A stretch of DNA of 64,000 nt, taken from Rhynchopus sp. YZ270_cl-10. Lineage: Eukaryota > Euglenozoa > Diplonemea > Diplonemida > Diplonemidae. Shown in pieces: positions 41,735-51,987 of this stretch. The notes below the pieces were generated by a model. It made no database searches and was not told the DNA's origin. It saw nothing but the letters and a program-made list of their open reading frames with translations. A program made the translations under genes and the position numbers. Position 1 is the first letter of the stretch, and every line of letters begins with the position of its first letter. The stretch is from the NCBI GenBank assembly GCA_964035575.1, contig OZ037876.1, positions 1,240,001 to 1,304,000 on the forward strand, read 5' to 3'.

Positions 41735-44407
41735 ATGGGACTTTCTTTTGGTGTTTCGCCTCTTATTTCCTTTTGTTTTATGTTCTTTTTTGTGGAGACC
41801 TTTTCAACGTCACTTGCGACTAATGACAAAGGGTCTAGGCGCAGGAGCAACCGTACCGCACAACCCGCCCCGGTTGTGATCGGACCTGTGTATTGCACGG
41901 AACGCTTTTCTTACTATTGCTCTTCTGAGGACAGGTGTGCCTCGTATAGAGACTTTTGTAATGCTGTGTCATGCACGCAGGGGACAGAGGTGATGTACCC
42001 ATGCGATGGGGGGTGCAAGAAGGTGGAGCAGTGCGAGCGTGCGCCGACCTTTGCTGGGGAGCTTGGAAGCCCTGTTAGGGGGATCCGCCCCGTGCAGACA
42101 GGCTTTGATGAGAATGTGTTTGTACTCCACTCACCTGCCGTGTTAGGCATGGGCACCGTCGCCCTGAACGCCTCTGCAGTGACGTTCCACTATGACGATT
42201 ATCCGTTGACAGTACCGTCAGATGAATTGGCAGAGTACCTGCGTTATATATTGGCGATGTCACACAACAGAATGTTCATACACGCAGAGGTCGTGCCCCT
42301 GGTCAGTAGAAGTGTGTGGGATCTGCATCCGTACGTCGCACCCGATGCGCAGGTGTCAGTGTTGAATATGGGTGAGGCGCCCTTCTGCAAGGATGCTACT
42401 CTAGACTGTGCAAGACTGCTGCCGTTAGGGTGTGACGCAGAGGCGCCAGGGTATGGTAGGAAGGTAGGAGAGCTGTGTGCCCTTTCGTGTGGATTGTGTC
42501 CGAAGTTTGCGTATAGAATTTTGGAGCGGGCTGCAGATGTGTGCGCTGTAGAGGAGGATGTGGCGATGTGTGTGGCACTGCTTTCGTCGTCGGTGCTGTG
42601 CAAGGGGAGGGTTCTGCAGAATGTGAGCTACATTGAGTCGGAGAACGGATTATTTTCGCGTACGGCGTGCTACTTAGTGCAGTACTGCCCTGCCGTTGTC
42701 GCTGCTGTGGAGAAGGCGTGCGCGACAGTGCCCTGCTTGGACGGCGGCTGTACAGATGGCAACTACTTCCTCCCCACGCAGGTCGTCTACGAAGCGGGTC
42801 TGCAGATGACGTACTGTGCAGATGAGATGACCGGTGTGGCGCTGCCGCACACCACCGTCGTCGCGTCGCGTGGTACGGAGCTGCAATGCAAGACACCACC
42901 TACAGGAAGACGGCAGAAGATCACCTCCGAGGGGTACTACCTCCCGCCGCGGACCCCTCTGTTTCTTTCGGTTTACGCAACGGTTGCGGACCTGCAGGCA
43001 ACGGAGGATGAGTGCTGGGAGTTGGGGTTGGCAACACCGTTCCAGTGTGTGTGCGAAAGCAAGGGGGGCGCCATGCGGATGACGCTGTGGCCGAGCACGG
43101 AGGACATATCGGTAACCGCCGAGGTCATAGGGGGTGTGCACCCCTCTGAGGAGGTGCTTGGCATGGTCGCGTCCATCTTCAGTGTGCAGACCGAGAAGCG
43201 TGTGGTGCAGATGCTCGCAGGGCGTGAGCCACCACCGCAGGTGTCAGCTCTGCCACGTCGTACGCTCTTCACGCAGGTTTCAGGCAAGACACCGACCTCC
43301 CTCCACGCACACATCCCGGACCGCATCCTCATCACCTTCACCACGAGACAAGCCAGTTTCACCCTCGTGAACGTCCCCATCACCCTCAACATCACACTCC
43401 TCACCCCAGCACCCCCAGGCGGCTTCTCCTGGGGTCTCTACGAACCACGCCCCGACGGCAAATGCCCTATCCCCGACGACGCAGTCTACGACCCTTTTCG
43501 CATTGGCCTGACCAAGGAATGTTTGGTAAGCACATCTCGAGTGAGGGCCGTACAATGCAGGGTTGGAGACCTGACACGGAAGCATGGCCGACTCAGTACG
43601 GATACGGTGGTGACTGAATATTACATGACATTGGATGGTGTAGACTCTGTGCAAGGAAAGGTGTTGGTGGTGTACGGCAAAGAGGTGCACTGTGTGGCGC
43701 TGCAGGCTGGGTCTCCTAGCGAGGCAAAGGAGGCGACGTTTCTCGAGGCAGACTTCAACAATGTGTGGGCAGAGAAGGCAGAAGGTGTGTCGCTCAGCGG
43801 GCACCTCCGCATTGCACAGACCACCCCAAGCAACGTCTCGCTCCTTAGCATCACACTGCACTCTGCAGAGACACTGTGCAACCTCTCCTACCACATCTCC
43901 ACAAGGCACATCACTGAATACACACAAAGCTGTCTTGCAGAGTACACAGCAAATGACGTATTCGACCCATATGGCGAAGGGAGTGTGTCCCGCTGTGATG
44001 CAGGTGAGTATTCGTGTCCTCTTGGCGTTTTGACGTCGTATCTCAAAGGTGCGGAGTGTCTGCCCGTGAATGGCACTGCGCCAGGGAATAATAGAGATGC
44101 CCCTGTGTCCTACGTCTACTCGGCGCCGCATCCGTTTCTTGATGTGTTCGGTGCAGGGCGTGCATCACTGCGGGGGAATGCTGTAGGCGGACACACCGTT
44201 GTATTGCTGCAGAACGGAAGGGTTGTGGCCTGTGCACCCCTTTTCGGTGCAGGGGAGACAATGCCCGCGAGGGTCCTGCAAGATGCAGGTGATGACAACA
44301 GCTATGTTCCGCTGGTAGTGTCGCTGTCTCTGTCTCTGGTGTGTGTAGTGCTGTTGTGTTTCTATGTGGACAGGCGAATTCGTTCCTTGCAGGAGCAGGA
44401 AGGTTGA
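41735..44407 (+). CDS. Type I membrane surface protein, Cys-rich
   Basis: An 890-residue protein. The N-terminus (MGLSFGVSPLISFCFMFFFV) is a signal peptide. Residues 53-103 form a compact Cys-rich module. Residues about 217-254 (CKDATLDCARLL through LCALSCGLC) resemble a ShK-like six-cysteine domain. The long middle part is beta-rich with scattered Cys pairs and several N-glycosylation sites. A single membrane helix (about 858-879, VSLSLSLVCVVLLCFYV) precedes a short basic tail (DRRIRSLQEQEG). This predicts a large extracellular domain with a small cytosolic tail. The family is not recognised. The ATG lies 17 bases after a textbook pyrimidine-tract acceptor, which fixes the start. Confidence 0.75.
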   Translation: MGLSFGVSPLISFCFMFFFVETFSTSLATNDKGSRRRSNRTAQPAPVVIGPVYCTERFSYYCSSEDRCASYRDFCNAVSCTQGTEVMYPCDGGCKKVEQCERAPTFAGELGSPVRGIRPVQTGFDENVFVLHSPAVLGMGTVALNASAVTFHYDDYPLTVPSDELAEYLRYILAMSHNRMFIHAEVVPLVSRSVWDLHPYVAPDAQVSVLNMGEAPFCKDATLDCARLLPLGCDAEAPGYGRKVGELCALSCGLCPKFAYRILERAADVCAVEEDVAMCVALLSSSVLCKGRVLQNVSYIESENGLFSRTACYLVQYCPAVVAAVEKACATVPCLDGGCTDGNYFLPTQVVYEAGLQMTYCADEMTGVALPHTTVVASRGTELQCKTPPTGRRQKITSEGYYLPPRTPLFLSVYATVADLQATEDECWELGLATPFQCVCESKGGAMRMTLWPSTEDISVTAEVIGGVHPSEEVLGMVASIFSVQTEKRVVQMLAGREPPPQVSALPRRTLFTQVSGKTPTSLHAHIPDRILITFTTRQASFTLVNVPITLNITLLTPAPPGGFSWGLYEPRPDGKCPIPDDAVYDPFRIGLTKECLVSTSRVRAVQCRVGDLTRKHGRLSTDTVVTEYYMTLDGVDSVQGKVLVVYGKEVHCVALQAGSPSEAKEATFLEADFNNVWAEKAEGVSLSGHLRIAQTTPSNVSLLSITLHSAETLCNLSYHISTRHITEYTQSCLAEYTANDVFDPYGEGSVSRCDAGEYSCPLGVLTSYLKGAECLPVNGTAPGNNRDAPVSYVYSAPHPFLDVFGAGRASLRGNAVGGHTVVLLQNGRVVACAPLFGAGETMPARVLQDAGDDNSYVPLVVSLSLSLVCVVLLCFYVDRRIRSLQEQEG

Positions 44408-44434
44408 GCAGAGGGGGGGGGGGGGGGGGAGGTA

Positions 44435-45414
44435 GGGGGAGGCAAAAAGGCGGTTTTAGTGAAATAAATTGAAATCCGAGCTCGCAGAGGCTCGAAACAC
44501 AAAATCTCTGGCGAATATGGATTTTTTGGGGCTCAGGAGGGTGGTTTACCTGGTCACAGGCCTCCAAATGCGCCCAGAAACATGAAAAATATGAAAAATT
44601 GACTGGTTTTTCGGGGTTTTCGCACTTTTTGCATTTTTGGGAAAACAGCGTTTTTTCACCCATTTTTCGAAAAAAATATCAAAAAACGGACATCAGATAG
44701 TGAACAAATACCCAAAATCACCCCAAAAGTATCGAATCTTTTCAAATACATCTGTTTTTCACACTCTAGACGCTCTGTTCGGGGCCAAAACCTCATTTTT
44801 AGGTCAAAAAATCGTCCTGTTATCGTCCTGTTTACCGCGCGCGCACCATTCCTCAAACCCGTTGGGCCACTTTCTGACAACTGCTGGGTGGTCTGACCAC
44901 CCAGAGCACCCCCATTTACCAACCTCCTACCACATTTTCACCGAATTTCAGACCCAAAACTCTCTCTGTACCCCCAGAAATGACCCCAAAAAACACAGAA
45001 AAATTCACTTTTGCAACAGTCACGGCTATTGCAAGCACCCGGACAGCGTTTTTTCACCCTTTTTTTGAAAAAATGTCAAAAAACGGACATCAGATAGTGA
45101 ACAAATACCCAAAATCACCCCGAAAGTATCGAATCTTTTCAAATACATCTGTTTTTCACACTCTAGACGCTCTGTTCGGGGCCAAAATCTCATTTTTAGG
45201 TCAAAAAATCGTCTTTCCCGAAGTGCGAAAACCCCGAAAAACCAGTCAATTTTTCATATTTTTCATGTTTCTGGGCGCATTTGGAGGCCTGTGACCAGGT
45301 AAACCACCCTCCTGAGCCCCAAAAAATCCATATTCGCCAGAGATTTCGTGTTTGGAGCCTCTGTGGTATCATAACTCAAAAAATTTCACTCAAAAACGGC
45401 TTTTTGCCTCCCCC
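44435..45414. mobile_element. 980-bp TA-flanked foldback element
   Basis: The inverted arms are about 193 bases (44435-44627 and 45221-45414), starting GGGGGAGGCAAAAAG, with TA at each outer edge (44433-44434 and 45415-45416). Inside are two direct repeats of about 168 bases (44648-44816 and 45046-45213) that share ACGGACATCAGATAGTGAAC and CTAGACGCTCTGTTCGGGGC. No coding capacity. The element begins 25 bases after the stop codon of the surface-protein gene, so it probably lies in or at the end of its 3' untranslated region. Superfamily is uncertain; TA targets fit Tc1/mariner-like elements. Confidence 0.75.
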
Positions 45415-45416
45415 TA

Positions 45417-46220
45417 GGCATACTGTGCGGGCGAGTAAAAAAAACTCGCCTACTCGCCAAAAACTCGCCTAAAACTCGCCCATTTTTGGGGGGCGAGTTT
45501 TGGCGAGTTTTTTTTTTGGGTAGGGATTTTACCTTGGGAAAAGTGTACACACGAAAATATGAGGGAAATTTGAGTTTTGAAGAGAAAATTTTTTTCGTTC
45601 CACTTGAACAAGACCTCTACAGTTTGCTTTGTAGGCTTCCACAACCAGTACCACCAGTCCAGCTGTAGCTTCTGCGGATCCATGAAGCTTGCACAGATGG
45701 GTGCGATGTAGTCGTGGGGGAATACCGCCAAGGGGTGGCCTGCAGGGTTGCCATTTACTGGCATGGCGAGGACATTGTTGTATAGCGAGTGTAGCCCCGG
45801 CTCATGTCTTCGTCATCCTCCGGATTGTAGCACGTCTTGTCCCCCGGGATCTATGGCACGCCTGGATCTTCCCCTGGAGCAAATGTTTACATACATGCCT
45901 GTCAGCCACTGCCGTGACATGGTTGCCGTTAGACGTACAAGTGACACAATTTCAATTTTTTTTGTGTGTTTTCGAGTGGCATGTTGTCATCAGTCACCCC
46001 CGCCCTCCATTTTCACATCCTGGTGCACATTTTCACCCCCAAGGTGCGTATGTGCACCAGGATTTGCACCCAAATTGGGGCGAGTTTAGGCGAGTTTTGG
46101 CGAGTTTTTGGCGAGTAATAGGCGAGTAATGGGCGAGTAGGGCGAGTTTTTGGCGAGTTTTTCCTGAAAATCAGGAAAACGAAAAACTCGCCTAAAAACG
46201 GCTCGCCTGCACAGTATGCC
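45417..46220. mobile_element. 804-bp TA-flanked element with GGCGAGTTTT arrays
   Basis: The TIR is GGCATACTGTGCGGGCGAG on the left and CTCGCCTGCACAGTATGCC on the right, with TA on both sides (45415-45416 and 46221-46222). Both ends carry inverted arrays of GGCGAGTTTT units. The middle (45600-45950) is different in texture and has minus-strand open frames rich in normal residues, including DPQKLQLDWWYWLWKPTK, interrupted by stops. It looks like a decayed coding fragment of unknown origin. The left TA is shared with the neighbouring element. Confidence 0.75.
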
Positions 46221-46453
46221 TAGGGGGGGGAGGGGGAGGGGGGTGTTTTGTGCGAATTGTTTGTTTTTGAATTCCTACGAGGCTTGCTTCAAAGGGGAAA
46301 TAGTATTACCGTGTACGGTCGCCTATCATCCCTCAAACAGGAGGATTGTGCAATCAACAAAAAAAATATTTGCACAATCAACTAAAACGTTGATTGTGCA
46401 GTCAACGAAACAACTTTACTAACCTACCGATCCTACCTTTTTTTTTGGTGGGA

Positions 46454-46490
46454 GGTACACTGTCACGAGAGGGCTTTGTATTTCAAGTCA
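46454..46490 (+). repeat. Dispersed repeat family D copy
   Basis: GGTACACTGTCACGAGAGGG then CTTTGTATTTCAAGTCA. It matches the copies at 7808 and 56437 almost base for base. Confidence 0.65.
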
Positions 46491-46889
46491 ACTCTTTTTG
46501 TTTTTTTTGGGCAGAGAATGTGTTTTCTCTTTACTTTCCTTCTGTCCGCCACATCCTGCTGTAGAGTACAGTGGAGCAAGATACTTCCAGAGGACGCTTA
46601 CTTGTGCCGACGATTCGGCTGTAACGCTGAACCACCTCTGCGGACTAACATCTTTTGCAGTTGATTCCGCAAGACCTCGCAGTACAGGACACATTTTCAA
46701 AAAAAAATGAAAACAAAAAATAATTCAAAGGAAATGGGGGGGTGTACTTCTTTGTGTGTTTTTTTTGTCACGTTCCCGTCGCCACACTGACACCCAGGTC
46801 AGTTTTGCTTACGCCAACCGAAGCAAAAAAACAACAACCACCCGCACAGGTTAATTTTGACAAACAACAACAACCCACCCTCACACAAA

Positions 46890-47534
46890 ATGGCACCGAC
46901 CCTGAAGCTTGTCTACTTCGCCTTCCCCGGAAAGCCTGAGGCGGTCCGTCTTGCCGCACACATCGGTGGCCTTGCGCTTGAGGATGAGCACATTGACTTC
47001 CCGACGTGGGGAGCGGGTCTGAAGGCAAAGGTGGCACCGCAGCAGCTGCCGCTTCTGTACGTGGACGGGGAGGTGGTCGGGCAGGCGAACGCAATCCTGC
47101 GCTACGTCGGGAGGCTCGCGAACCTGTACCCCGAGGATGCACGCGCGGCGCTGAGTGTGGACGAGTCGGTGGACTATGCAGCGGAGATCTTCACTGCCCT
47201 CGGGAAGGCGTTTGCGATGACGGACGAGGCGGAGAAGAAGGCCTTCCTTGCGACTGCGATTGCCGAGGGCGGGGACGTGCACAAGTGGCTTAGCTTCCTC
47301 GACTCGCGCCTTGCGGGGAAGAAGTACGCTGTGGGGGACTCCCTGACAGTGGCTGACCTGTCGCTCTTCGTGTCCGTGAACGTCCTCGTGTCTGGATTCT
47401 TTGACGGGATCCCATCGGACGCACTGTCGCCGTTCAAGAACCTTGCTGCACACAAGGCTGTGGTGGCAAACCACCCGAAGGTGAAGGAGTACTACGCATC
47501 TGCCGAGGGGCTCCGCACTGTCTTCAAGGCGTGA
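46890..47534 (+). CDS. Glutathione S-transferase, sigma-like
   Basis: A 214-residue cytosolic protein. The N-terminal thioredoxin-like domain (1-80) starts LKLVYFAFPGKPEAVRLA, giving a Tyr at the usual catalytic position (Y9). The cis-proline loop is QQLPLLYVDG, followed by GQANAILRYVGR, where family members have an (S/A)xAI glutathione-binding motif. The helical C-terminal domain (about 85-214) has the N-cap box GDSLTVADLSLF. Length and order fit the sigma/alpha/mu-type GST family. It conjugates glutathione to electrophiles; sigma-class members elsewhere also isomerise prostaglandins, which is interesting beside an oxylipin-type enzyme, but that link is inference. The start ATG (ACAAAATGG) was chosen because the alignment begins there; an in-frame ATG lies 11 codons upstream. 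Confidence 0.9.
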   Translation: MAPTLKLVYFAFPGKPEAVRLAAHIGGLALEDEHIDFPTWGAGLKAKVAPQQLPLLYVDGEVVGQANAILRYVGRLANLYPEDARAALSVDESVDYAAEIFTALGKAFAMTDEAEKKAFLATAIAEGGDVHKWLSFLDSRLAGKKYAVGDSLTVADLSLFVSVNVLVSGFFDGIPSDALSPFKNLAAHKAVVANHPKVKEYYASAEGLRTVFKA

Positions 47535-49269
47535 AGATGAGTGGTAACCGATGATTTGCTTGCTGCACAATATTATTGCCTTTTTCTTTCTGCTGAAATA
47601 ACCAGGCAAGGGATGCGCATCGTGCAACCCGCTTGCCGTTCCATTACGCCCACTGCAGCGTTTGTTTGCCTTTGTGTTCCTACCCCTGGTGTGTTGCTCT
47701 TTTTATACAGAGTGTCAGTGCCTGCGTCCCAGAGGCGTATGCACTGTCAACTTCACTTTTATACCTGCTCGCCCATGTTGCATGATTGCGGGGATGTATG
47801 CATGTTGCTTTTCTTGCCACATGTCTGTCTCCCCACAGGGAATCTGCGCGTTGGTTCAGCACACTTTCCTTTCACTTTTTTTTTTCTTCTTTCAGGGTTT
47901 CCGCCAGGATTTGGGGTTTCAGAAATTGGGGTGTACCACGAAAACGACCCCCAAAAATTTTTTTTCTCCCCGAAAAAGCGGTCGGCGCGCGCTTCGCGCG
48001 CGCCTCCCTGGCAGACACAGGTAAAGGCGAAGCGTGCGGGGGGGTGCTACAAAAAAAATTTTTGGGAAGGGTTGAAAGGGCAGAAGGGGAGGCGCGAGAT
48101 ACACTCACTACCGGTTGAGGTGTCACTTCCACTGGCCGTCTGGCCTCGTCAACCGTGGGAGGGGTCTCCTTCTTGACCAAGACAAGTCGGCTCTGCCGCA
48201 GCTTTGGCACAACTTTTGGGTTTTAGCACCAGGCTTTTTAGCACCAGCTTTGATAGTAACCATGTTAAGCTTCACAGCTGTGTGGTCTGGTAGAGGTGGT
48301 TCGTTTGGAGGTCGGGGGTGGAAGCTTAACAAGGTAAAGGAGTCTTGTGAGAGGGTGATGGTATTTGCTTTTTTCATTGCATGGCGCTGCACAGTGATTA
48401 CAGTGCTGCGGAACATGTAATAGAAAGTGAATGCACTCGTCGCTTGCACCGAGGCCTCCTTTAAAAAAGGGGCAATACACAGAAGTGTCAATGATAATAT
48501 AGCAACATCAAATAGCCAGCAACACAGCGCCGCAGGCGCACGGTACGCTACTTCTTTTCTTTTTTCCCTAGATTTTACCCCCCTTTTCTTCCACTTCTTT
48601 TGACACAGCGAGCCAAACGCTCTGCACGGTGGGGTCACATGACCACGGGGGGTCATCTACAACCTCTAAAACCCCATTTTCTCGGGGTGTACTTTGGTAC
48701 ACCCCGAATCCCTGTAAAAATCCAAATTTTTCCGGGAAAAATATTGGGGTGTACCAAAGTACACCCCGGTACACCTTGGCGGAAACTCTGTCTTTTTTCT
48801 TCTGTGTGTTTCCGAAACCACACTACTTACCTCGCCTACTTACTCCTTTTGTCCCTCTTTCTTTTTGGGTTTTTGATACCTTGTTGTCTGCTGTATGGTT
48901 GCGTGCCCCTGGCTGTGGTGTTTTGTGAACATCCTTGGTGTTTACAGTTTCACACTCAAAAGCGGGGGAAACGGTCTCTTCCAACACTGACGACACGACA
49001 CTGTTACTTCATTGCAACACTCTTCTCCACGAAGAGTTATACTGAAAAATAATGAACCCATTCGCCCTTTTCCATCCCACCTCTTAACCGATACCCCCCC
49101 GGTGTTCTGGTCACACATCATACACTGTTACGAGAGGTTTTCGAGTCATATTTATTAGTGTATTTATTGAATTTGAATCCCATTTTGTTCTCCACGCGCC
49201 ATCTTCCACCTTCTCCACCTTCCACCCCACAGTCCCAAAGAGGGCACACAAACACAAAAAAAACTCACA
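47535..49269. other. Gap with repeats
   Basis: No firm gene. Contents: family E short form (47716-47758), a CGCG hairpin repeat (about 47965-48020), an inverted pair GTTAAGCTTC/GAAGCTTAAC near 48263 and 48323, a CGCCGCAGGCGCACGGTACG end at 48528, and a block (48620-48780) with the GACCACGGGGGGTCAT phrase found also at 21315. A minus-strand start MVTIKAGAKKPGAKTQK near 48260 may be a relic of a small gene. A C-rich acceptor ending CCCCACAG at 49232 precedes the CDC5 gene. Confidence 0.5.
47716..47758 (+). repeat. Hairpin repeat family E, short form
   Basis: CAGTGCCTGCGTCCCAGAGG then CGTATGCACTGTCAACTTCAC; same short form as 10436. Confidence 0.6.
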
Positions 49270-51987
49270 ATGCGTTTCCAAAAGGGAGGTGTGTGGAAGA
49301 ACCACGAGGATGAGGTCCTCAAGGCGGCTGTCATGAAGTATGGGAAGAACCAGTGGTCGCGGATTGCGTCGCTGCTTCCAAAGAAGACAGGCAAGATGGC
49401 GAAGGAGCGGTGGAACTCCTGGCTCGACCCGAGCATCAAGAAGACGGAGTGGACGAAGGAGGAGGAGGAGAAGCTGCTGTACATCAGCAAGATCATGCCG
49501 GCAAAGTGGCAGTCCATTGCGCAGATCGTGGGCCGCACCCCGCACCAATGCCTCACGCACTACAACCACCTCCTTGACAAAGCCATGGAGCAGGAGGGCG
49601 ACATTGACCCCACCGACGACCCAACCAAGATGCGCCCCGGCACCGGACCCGAACTCAACCCTGAGCAAAAAGCACCTATGCCCGACGGCGATGACATGAG
49701 CGAAGACGAAAAGGAGATGCTCAACGAAGCCAGAGCACGTCTCGCAAACACACAAGGAAAGAAGGCAAAACGGAAGGCACGTGGCAAGCAGATCGAAGAG
49801 GCGAGACGACTAGCCTCTGTGCAGAAGAGACGTGAGCTGCGGGCAGCCGGCATCGACGTTGCGACACACTCTAAGAAACGCAAGGGGATGGACTATGCAA
49901 CAGAGATCCCCTTCTTCAAGGCACCACCTCCTGGCGCCTTTGACACAAGCGAGGAGTTGAAGCTGAGGAAGCAGGATGACTCTTCCTTTCAGAACCTCGA
50001 CATCCAAAAGGCGGAAGGGCAGATGCGCATCGAAAAGGAAGGTCAGGATCGCCGTGACGACAAAAAGAAACAACTCAAAAAGAAGCAGGACGACCTTGCC
50101 GGACACTACGAAAAGCTGAACCAGAAGAACGACCCTTCTGCAAGCATCAAGAAGGCCGCCCTCACCATGCCTGCACCACAGGTCACTGAGGCAGACCTAC
50201 GCTCTCTGCAGAAGATGGGCGGCGCCATTGAGCAGTCAGAGGTGACACGCACCCGCACCGTCCAGCAAGAGGACATGGTCGCCATCGAGGCACAGAACCA
50301 AGCCCGCATGCGGGCCATGGAGACACCTCTCCTCGACGGAGGCGAAACACCACAGGTACGTCGCACAGGGCTCAAGGTGGCCGCCACACCGTCTGCCAAC
50401 GTGCAGGCAACACCCAACGTCTACGCCGCACGCGCCAAGGACGTCAGAAGAGAGGAGAAGGCTAAGCAGCGTCTCGCCTCTGGCAACACCGTCGTCGCGC
50501 TGAACAACCTGCCTGCGCCAAAGGGGCGCCACTCTTTGGCAGTGCAGATGAGTGACTCCGACAAAAAGCTGCTGACAGAGGAGGAGAAGGTGGTGGAGAA
50601 GGTGGCGCACATTGACGCCACCGATGCGACGGCAGTCAAGAAGAAGAAGAAGGGCGGGCAGCTTCTTGCGACTGCAACGGGAGCAGTGCAACGCGCCCTG
50701 CCACGCCCTGCCTCTCTTCCCGCACGGCTCCACGAGACACCAACCGACGCGCAATCAGCAATCGATGAGGAGATGCGCAAACTGGTGGCTTACGACGCAA
50801 CGGTGCACCCCATGACCGGCAAGCCAGGCCGCAACAAACACCAATTGGTCGACTACAGCCAGGACGAGCTTGCCAAGGCCGCCGCACAGATCATTGAGGA
50901 GGAGATGAAGATCAAAGAATCCAGCCCCTTCTTCAAGAAAGACAAAAGCGCAACGTCTGTCAACGGATACAGCCTCGTAGACGCACGCAACGCAGCACAG
51001 GAGCTCTGCCTTGCTGAGGAGGACGCTGTGTTTGTGCCCAACCCTGCTCGGGTCGTCAGCAAACGGCAGTGCTCCACAGGAGACCTATTGAACAGCCTGA
51101 AACATGAGTTCGATGTTGTGCGCAACCACACTGCACGTCAAGTGGAGGTGGCGGCCAAGCTTGAGAAGAAGGCGGATATGTACACAGCAGGGTACCTCAA
51201 GGTTAACGGCAACCTCACAGCATCGCTGCAGGAGAAGTGGAACGACCTGCAAGACGCGCGTGTGCAGCTTGCCAGCTACGAAGAGATGTGGCGGCTGGAG
51301 GAGGTGGCCATTAAGGAACGTACACGTGTCGCCAAAGAGAAGGTGTCTGTGCAAAAGGAGAAGGAGGCAAGTCTTCAAGCGTCGTATGCAAAGCTCAAAA
51401 GCGAGCTAGGCAGGATAGCCGAAAGGCAGACGGCAAAACGGGCACGCGAGGAGGCTGTGCAAGCAGAGATGGATGCGCTGGCGGAGCTCGAGGCTGAGGT
51501 AGAGGTATGGAACGCTTCGTTTGAAGGTGACGCTTGTCCGTCACTTCTTTTTTATTATTCTTGTAGCAAACAAACCCGAGAGCGGGCTGCTTTTGCAGAT
51601 ACTTCACAACACATCCTTAGGATATGCTTTTTCAAAAAAAAAGCAGCGCAAACAAGAGAGAGCGAAGGAGAGTGGATATGAGATACATTCCCTCAACGCT
51701 CCACCTAGGGGTGTTCCATCTTTCAGCACGGTGTTGGAGAGGGTACTCATCTTTTCCAAAAAAAGTGAGTGCCTTTAGGGACAGTGGGAGATTGCACTTG
51801 GCAACTACACTATTCCATCAATTATTCAAAAAAGCGTAAACTTTATTTACTGCACCGTGCGCGAAGCGGTTTGGATAACCATTTTCATATCAACCCTTTT
51901 CAGTTTACTCTTCCGCTTTTCAAAAAAAAAAACACCCCACCAATAAAACAGGAACCACCTACAAAGAGACAACGCACTGACGAATGA
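49270..51987 (+). CDS. CDC5L: CDC5/CEF1 splicing factor, two exons
   Basis: Core subunit of the Prp19 (NTC) complex that activates the spliceosome in the nucleus. Exon 1 (49270-51504, 745 codons) holds two Myb repeats: about residues 6-54 (GGVWKNHEDEVLKAAVMKYG) and 55-103 (WTKEEEEKLLYISKIMPAKW). They are followed by a Lys-rich helix, the family motif ATEIPFFKAPPPGAFDTSEE, a TP-rich segment (TPLLDGGETPQ, TPSANVQATPNVYAARA) and a C-terminal coiled coil. Continuing past 51504 gives a low-complexity tail. Instead, a GTATGG donor and a CCCTTTTCAG acceptor join in frame to 51904-51987, which adds 27 residues ending KQEPPTKRQRTDE, an NLS-like end. Total 772 residues, close to the family length. An acceptor-like C-rich tract ends at 49232. 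Confidence 0.88.
51505..51903 (+). other. Intron in CDC5 gene
   Basis: 399 bases, donor GAG|GTATGG, acceptor preceded by CATATCAACCCTTTTCAG, phase 0. It contains a family B hairpin repeat at 51782-51833. Evidence for splicing is indirect: without it the protein ends in homopolymer-coded residues, with it the tail is an NLS-like sequence. Confidence 0.65.
51782..51833 (+). repeat. Hairpin repeat family B copy inside an intron
   Basis: CAGTGGGAGATTGCACTTGG then CAACTACACTATTCCATCAA and TTATTCAAA. Confidence 0.6.

Noticed and set aside
48123-48656. 177-codon minus-strand frame before the CDC5 gene
   Set aside because: It crosses several dispersed repeats and has mixed composition. Only a short start (MVTIKAGAKKPG) looks gene-like, so it is noted as a possible relic but not called.
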